This document shows, piece by piece, positions 5,405-10,111 of a DNA stretch of 10,111 nucleotides. The stretch is taken from contig SKNI01000747.1 of assembly GCA_007120615.1 (NCBI GenBank), positions 1 through 10,111 on the forward strand. The letters run 5' to 3'. The translations under genes were made by a program, and so were the position numbers. Position 1 is the stretch's first letter. Every line of letters starts with the position of its first letter. Origin of the DNA: Myxococcales bacterium. Lineage in GTDB: Bacteria > Myxococcota_A > Bradymonadia > Bradymonadales > Bradymonadaceae. The notes under the pieces were generated by a model that had not been told where the DNA came from, did not search any database, and was given only the letters and a program-made list of their open reading frames with translations.

Positions 5405-8400
5405 ATGGCTCATCTGGTCGAGGAGGGGATCCTCGACGGCGAGTCCATCGAGAAAATAGAGTCGACTCACAAAGACAATGCCGCCACAGCTCTGCTCATC
5501 GAAGACCTACTTGAAGAAGAGACCCTCCTTCAGAGTCTGGCCGTCGTTTTTGATACGCCACCGGCGGGTTATACAAACGGTCTTTTCATCGAGCGCGAAC
5601 TTCTGGCGAGCATCGACTCCGAGATCATTCGGGAATACGAGATTCTTCCCGTACGCCTTCACCGAGATCAGCGCGTCGACATTCTGGTCGTGGAGCCGGT
5701 CAATGAGATCGCCCACGAGATTCTGGAAAACCATTTTCAGATGCCCATCCGCCAGTATATCTGGCCTCGGATTCGTTTTCTTCAGGCTTGTCATTTCTTC
5801 CTCGGCGATTCCCTCCCGGAGTTTTCCCGAACCTACCTCCGAGAACATCCGGTCACCCTGGGTTTTGCCACTCCCAGCGATGCCATCAACGTCCATCAAG
5901 CCCTGAGAAGTTCGGAATCCCTTCTGGTTTCGCAGTGGCGGCGGGAAGACGTCCGGTCTTTTTTAAAGGATTGCTTCGACCGCGACACCCTCTTAAAGGT
6001 ACTGCTGGGGTATTCGGGACATTGGCTGACCAATCGGCTGATCGTGGTGGTGGGGCGATCGGGATTGCAGCCCTATTTTATGGAAGAGTGGCCCGAATTG
6101 GCCGGCCGCTTTGATGATGTCACGGCGCTGCGAGACGTCCGCGTTGATCCCTCGGCCATCGAGGTGTTGCGAGACGCCGAAACCTGGCAAAGCGGCTCCC
6201 CCGAGGAATTGAGCCTCTCCACCCTCTTTGAAGCTCTGGAAGTAGAGACACCACCTCTTCTGGTGGGACTGCCACTGCGTATCGGAGGCCGCACGGCGAT
6301 GGCCCTCCTCGGTGTCCCCACCGATACGGACGCCGGGATTCGTCTCGACGAAATCTCGGAGACCTTTGATGTCGACTTATTGCAGGAAGCCGTCGGATGG
6401 GTGGGCGATCAACTCGAAGAGATGATCCGACGAGCCAAGGCCGACACCCTGCCACCGCCGGCAGAACGCATTCCTCCTCTTCCCACCACGACCATTCAGG
6501 TGGGGCTTGGGTTTGAGGATTCCCTCGTGGAAGAGCGGATCGCAAGACGCGGCGATAAAAACGAGCGCCATCGCTGGGAAATCGTCGATATCAGTCACGT
6601 CATCGAGGAATCTTCGGCGGCCGAAGAGGTCGAGAAATCCGAGCCACAAGACAACGACCTCCCGGAAAGCGACGACGGCGTCATCGACGCCGTGGCCTCC
6701 GCTCTCTCTTCGGGTCTCGCCGACTCTTCTTCTCACGATTCTGCCGCCTCCTCAGTGCCCGAAGTCTCAGAGCCCGAAGAAGAGTCCGAGGTGTCACAGC
6801 CCAATCCGGGAGCTACCTCCTTTGGAATGCCTGCATTGCAGGAAGAATCTTCGAAGGGGTTTTTCGAAGACTCCTCACCACCTCAATCAGAGGGTGGACT
6901 CGCTGAACTTCTGGACCAAGAAAGCCAAGGGAGCACCCGCGAGGTCAACGCCGAGGTCGACGATGGGTGGAGCGGTATTCTCAGTGACGTGTCCCGAACC
7001 GATATCAAACCGTTAAAAGATGAGGGTGACGACTTATCGAGCCGCGGCTCCGACGCCATGATCTCAGACGTTGATTCCGAGAGCGAGGAGGATAATGAGA
7101 ATATCTCCGCGACGATGACGCCCCTTCCGAGTCGGTCTCAAAAGTCAGGTCCTTCTTCGGCGGATCTCATCTCCCAACAGGAGTTCAACGGCGGCAATGA
7201 TGAAGAGTCTGCTCCTGAAGACGAAGAAAAAGTAGAACTAGAAGACGACGAAGTAGAACTAGAAGACGAAAAAGTAGAACTAGAAGTAGAAGACGAAAAA
7301 GTAGAACTAGAAGTAGAAGACGAAAAAGTAGAACTAGAAGTAGAAGACGAAGTTCGGCCCAGTGGTCCAATCACGGGAGTCACCTCTCTGGGCGGATTTT
7401 CCGTCGCTGACATCGCAAAGGAAACCCCACGGGCGACCCAACCGAAGTCCCTAAATATTCCCACCAACGCCTCCGGCGTACCCATGGCGCAGATCTTTCG
7501 GCGACCGGGACAGAAAAAGAAAGGGGGAAAGAAAAATGGGCTGGAAAAAGCGAGCTCCCCTCAAGAAGACACTTCTGAATCAGATGACTTCGATCGCAAG
7601 GAATCGATCACCGGCCGCACCATGCTCGGACTCGGTGAGATGCCTAATTTCAATGACATCCCGCAGGGAAAGCAAGAGAAGAGTGACGCCTCTCTGGACC
7701 GAGCCGACGCCTCATCCTGGCTCGATGATCTCGAGTCCGGTGCCCAGCCCTCCGATCCGGAAGCCCGCCCCGGCGGAACCGTGAAGATGGACGCCGGCAC
7801 CGCGCGAACTCAGACGTTTAATGAGCTCCTGGTGGATATGGATTCGGAGAATCTCCCCAATCCCAACACCATCCCCGTGGAAGTGTTAGAAGAGGTTCCT
7901 CAGTCCGGACCCATCGCATTGGAGATCGAGGAGAGCCTCGGACTTCTCGATAGTCGGGATAAAGAGGTCGCCTTTGCCGCCGCCGAACATCTGGCCATCT
8001 CCGGTCCCGCGGCCGTGAAATACCTTAAACCACTCTTTCCGGGCAGGATCTTCGTCGATCGATATCAATACACCATCGCAACGATGCCACCGGTCAATGA
8101 ACACGGACCGATCCTGGAAGCCCTGGTTCGCATCGGACAGCCCTCACTGGCAGTGGTACAAGAATTTATCGATGATGCCAGCCTGGAGTGCCGGTTCTAC
8201 GCCACCTATCTGCTCACCGAGTTGCCCGCTCATGGATTGATAACCCAGCTCTTTGATCGACTCTTTGACCGCGATCAACAAACCCGCAGCCTGGCTCAGG
8301 ATATCGTCTTCGCCCACCGAAGTTTGAAGGTATTTGCCACCGCCGTGGTCGGGCCCCTTCGAGAAGTATTGGAGAAGAACGAAGAGGAATTTCGCGTCGA

Positions 8401-8773
8401 AATTGCCGTGGAAAATCTTCGCCGTATCAAAGATCTTGCCTCGGTGCCCTTGTTGATCGATGCTCTTCACGAGCAGCCCAAACGGATTCGAAAAAGCGTT
8501 CACCGAGCGCTTCGGGAGATCACATTTCAATCCTTTGCTGCTGCCCCCACCGACTGGCGACGGTGGTGGAGCGATGCAGAAGATCAGCCCCGCTGGCGCT
8601 GGCTCGTAGAGGCCATGAACAGCAAAGACGACGAGATTCGGATGCTCGCCTTCGATGAAATCGAACAATTACCGGGACTGGAGTTTAACTACCATCCCGA
8701 CCAACCTGCTAAATTACGAATTCGGGCCCAGAAGAGCCTTACCGAATTCTTTGAAGAGCAGTCCAAGAACTAG
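5405..8773 (+). CDS. MshEN/GspE-N domain protein with acidic linker and C-terminal HEAT-like repeats
   Basis: The protein is about 1122 residues and cytoplasmic, with no signal peptide or membrane segment. Residues 1-140 resemble the N-terminal domain of type II secretion/pilus ATPases (GspE, PilB, MshE): LVEEGIL near the start and EILPVRLHRDQRVDILVVEP around 78-98. Residues 150-345 form a mixed alpha/beta region that could be GAF-like (weak inference). Residues 370-840 are a low-complexity Glu/Asp/Ser-rich linker with tandem repeats (606-649) and a Lys-rich patch (699-715). From about 838 to the end, helical repeats look HEAT-like, with the motif DWRRWW and a later WLVEAM. Walker motifs and the ATPase domain are absent, so it cannot power secretion itself; a scaffold or regulator of a pilus or secretion machine is inference. 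The ATG at 5405 fits the domain start but lacks a good ribosome site; TTG 5378 or 5285 are alternatives. The next gene starts eight bases after the stop. Confidence 0.8.
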   Translation: MAHLVEEGILDGESIEKIESTHKDNAATALLIEDLLEEETLLQSLAVVFDTPPAGYTNGLFIERELLASIDSEIIREYEILPVRLHRDQRVDILVVEPVNEIAHEILENHFQMPIRQYIWPRIRFLQACHFFLGDSLPEFSRTYLREHPVTLGFATPSDAINVHQALRSSESLLVSQWRREDVRSFLKDCFDRDTLLKVLLGYSGHWLTNRLIVVVGRSGLQPYFMEEWPELAGRFDDVTALRDVRVDPSAIEVLRDAETWQSGSPEELSLSTLFEALEVETPPLLVGLPLRIGGRTAMALLGVPTDTDAGIRLDEISETFDVDLLQEAVGWVGDQLEEMIRRAKADTLPPPAERIPPLPTTTIQVGLGFEDSLVEERIARRGDKNERHRWEIVDISHVIEESSAAEEVEKSEPQDNDLPESDDGVIDAVASALSSGLADSSSHDSAASSVPEVSEPEEESEVSQPNPGATSFGMPALQEESSKGFFEDSSPPQSEGGLAELLDQESQGSTREVNAEVDDGWSGILSDVSRTDIKPLKDEGDDLSSRGSDAMISDVDSESEEDNENISATMTPLPSRSQKSGPSSADLISQQEFNGGNDEESAPEDEEKVELEDDEVELEDEKVELEVEDEKVELEVEDEKVELEVEDEVRPSGPITGVTSLGGFSVADIAKETPRATQPKSLNIPTNASGVPMAQIFRRPGQKKKGGKKNGLEKASSPQEDTSESDDFDRKESITGRTMLGLGEMPNFNDIPQGKQEKSDASLDRADASSWLDDLESGAQPSDPEARPGGTVKMDAGTARTQTFNELLVDMDSENLPNPNTIPVEVLEEVPQSGPIALEIEESLGLLDSRDKEVAFAAAEHLAISGPAAVKYLKPLFPGRIFVDRYQYTIATMPPVNEHGPILEALVRIGQPSLAVVQEFIDDASLECRFYATYLLTELPAHGLITQLFDRLFDRDQQTRSLAQDIVFAHRSLKVFATAVVGPLREVLEKNEEEFRVEIAVENLRRIKDLASVPLLIDALHEQPKRIRKSVHRALREITFQSFAAAPTDWRRWWSDAEDQPRWRWLVEAMNSKDDEIRMLAFDEIEQLPGLEFNYHPDQPAKLRIRAQKSLTEFFEEQSKN
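7220..7351 (+). repeat. Tandem repeat, 27-bp unit, encoding DEKVELEVE
   Basis: Three perfect adjacent 27-bp copies lie at 7265-7291, 7292-7318 and 7319-7345. Two shorter variants precede them (24 bp at 7220-7243, 21 bp at 7244-7264) and a 6-bp remnant follows. The unit is a multiple of three, so copy changes keep the frame. Codons are GAA, GTA and CTA, unlike the surrounding GTC/CTC-rich usage. Identity between copies suggests recent slippage or recombination. Confidence 0.92.
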
Positions 8774-8781
8774 ATTGGCCA

Positions 8782-10111
8782 ATGGCATTTCGGACCCTCC
8801 TACAATCTCTGCTGACGATCTCTTTTGTCCTCGCCATGCTCCCGCAGCTAGCCATGGCTCAGGACGAGGAAGAGGCACCCCTTCGACTGGTCTATCTCAA
8901 CACCGCAGACAGTGACGGCCGCGATAGTTTTCGGTCCATCGAAGCGATCCTCGATGATAGCGACCGCATCGAATTATTTCGTCCTCGTGATTTCTGGAGA
9001 GCAGCAGAAGACTTCGAACTTGACCAGGACAGCTTTCGACAATCGTCGCAGCGAGAGGCCAATATCGACACCTTCTCCGAGTTGATGCGACGCACCAACC
9101 TGGAGGGAATTCTCATTCACGACGTCTTCGGCGGCGGCAATACCATGCAGGTCGTCGTCCTCGGTCCCCAGGGATGGCAACTCGCCGATATTCGCCACTC
9201 CATCTCCCGCGGCCGAATCGATCAGGACGGTTCCGTGGAAGTCCTCCGCCAGGTCTTCACCACTCTGGTGCCCGAGGTCCGGGGGTTTCGAAGAGAGTTA
9301 GAGGAAGAAAAGCGTTTGCAACAAGAGGCCCAAGAACAAGCAGGGCGAGAACAAGCAGAACAAACAGAAGAAACCTCGGAGGACGAATACCAGGCCATGC
9401 GTGAGCAAGCCTGGGCCGAACATCGGGCGAAATATGGAAATTTAACACCTCATATCTCCGCAAGCGTCGGCCCTCTTCTGGGATTTCGCTCCCTTCAATT
9501 CTTTGAATCCCAGGGTGGCGGGTTCGCCATCAACCACCGCACTCCTCTCTTTGGAGTTGGCCTTCAGGTCGACAGTCTCATCACCACTATCGAGCGGGAT
9601 ACCGCAGCCATCGAGGCCGGCGGTTTTGTCGGGTTTGCCCCGTTCACCACCTTCTTCGGCGAGACCCCTTTATCGGGCCAATATATCCGCGCCGGTGCTG
9701 ATGTTCGTTATATTAACGCCCGCTCTCCCTATCTTCGCCTGCGAGTGATCGCCGGCGTGGAAACCCTCAATATTACACTCGATCCCAACGAACAATATAC
9801 GGGACACGGCTACCTGATGGGCCGGGGCGGTCTGGGAATTCACTACTCCTTTGGCTCCTTATTAACGATGCAGGTAGACGCATTGATCCTGCCCATTGTG
9901 ATCGCGTCAAACTCCGGCGGAGCCTACGGCGAGGCGGAAGGATGGCTGGGATACGGAGCGGAGGTCGGACTGTCCCTGGATCTCTTCAAACCCCTTTTGG
10001 TCAACGTCGATTACCGCTTCCAACAATTGAATGTGGAGTTTCCCGACGCCCCGATGCTTCAGTCCACGGCACTGTCACAGGATATGATTCACCAGACCAT
10101 GATCTCCGTTG
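8782..10111 (+). CDS. Secreted protein with N-terminal periplasmic domain and outer-membrane-barrel-like C-terminus (3' end outside window)
   Basis: The frame is open from an ATG at 8782 to the window edge, 443 codons, so the end is missing. Residues 1-26 form a signal peptide with cleavage after AMA, before QDEEE. Residues 33-165 look like a compact alpha/beta domain (LRLVYLNT, then LEGILIHDVFGG and MQVVVLGPQGWQL). It somewhat recalls the N-terminal domains of TolB/CsgG-like envelope proteins, but that is a loose impression. Residues 172-213 are Gln/Glu-rich and probably helical or coiled coil. From 216 on, alternating polar/hydrophobic segments rich in Gly and aromatics (HISASVGPLLGF, GIHYSFGSLLTMQVDA, LLVNVDYRF) fit beta-strands of an outer-membrane barrel. 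Only eight bases separate it from the preceding gene and no strong ribosome site is seen, so translational coupling and co-transcription are likely. Not recognised as any named gene. Confidence 0.82.
   Translation, partial: MAFRTLLQSLLTISFVLAMLPQLAMAQDEEEAPLRLVYLNTADSDGRDSFRSIEAILDDSDRIELFRPRDFWRAAEDFELDQDSFRQSSQREANIDTFSELMRRTNLEGILIHDVFGGGNTMQVVVLGPQGWQLADIRHSISRGRIDQDGSVEVLRQVFTTLVPEVRGFRRELEEEKRLQQEAQEQAGREQAEQTEETSEDEYQAMREQAWAEHRAKYGNLTPHISASVGPLLGFRSLQFFESQGGGFAINHRTPLFGVGLQVDSLITTIERDTAAIEAGGFVGFAPFTTFFGETPLSGQYIRAGADVRYINARSPYLRLRVIAGVETLNITLDPNEQYTGHGYLMGRGGLGIHYSFGSLLTMQVDALILPIVIASNSGGAYGEAEGWLGYGAEVGLSLDLFKPLLVNVDYRFQQLNVEFPDAPMLQSTALSQDMIHQTMISV

Noticed and set aside
7220..7351. 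Possible CRISPR-like array
   Set aside because: The copies are directly adjacent without unique spacers, are in frame, and encode a protein repeat.
7138..7485. Ser/Thr-rich or Leu-rich minus-strand frames across the repeats
   Set aside because: They are the mirror image of the Glu/Val/Asp repeat codons; the plus frame continues for over 3 kb with domain structure on both sides.

Overview
The window looks like an ordinary chromosomal stretch from a Gram-negative bacterium. Two proteins carry signal peptides and outer-membrane beta-barrel sequence, one of them a TonB-dependent receptor. Codon use is G+C-rich, with frequent GTC, CTC and GCC codons. A glycolytic pair sits beside a large GspE-N/HEAT-repeat protein, which recalls the former Deltaproteobacteria (Myxococcota and relatives, perhaps Bradymonadales). 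That placement is a guess from gene style; there is no rRNA or marker tree behind it. All genes are on the + strand.

Region by region: (1) 1-1576 holds the 3' end of pgk and a complete tpiA, consecutive steps of lower glycolysis. (2) 1577-1764 is an intergenic spacer built of 7-bp repeats in opposite orientation around two nested hairpins. (3) 1765-2451 is a DUF4241-family gene of unknown function. (4) 2452-2560 carries a Fur-box-like palindrome, followed by a TonB-dependent outer-membrane receptor at 2561-4894. Together these suggest an iron-regulated uptake gene. (5) 4895-5404 is a 510-bp gene-free gap dominated by a large, nearly symmetrical inverted repeat (4921-5201, centre about 5061). 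(6) 5405-8773 encodes a protein of about 1120 residues. It has an N-terminal MshEN/GspE-N-like domain, a long acidic linker with perfect 27-bp tandem repeats, and C-terminal HEAT-like helices, but no secretion ATPase domain. (7) Eight bases later a signal-peptide protein begins (8782 to the window end). It has a periplasmic-looking N-terminal domain, a Gln/Glu-rich linker and a beta-barrel-like C-terminus, and is cut by the window edge.

The first pair works in central carbon metabolism. The receptor would import an iron chelate or similar ligand using TonB energy supplied from elsewhere in the genome. The last two genes are probably co-transcribed and may form a cytoplasm/outer-membrane pair, but their role is unknown. 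The less routine content is the MshEN-HEAT fusion with its barrel partner, and the two different inverted-repeat intergenic elements. No mobile-element genes, CRISPR array, tRNA or rRNA were seen.
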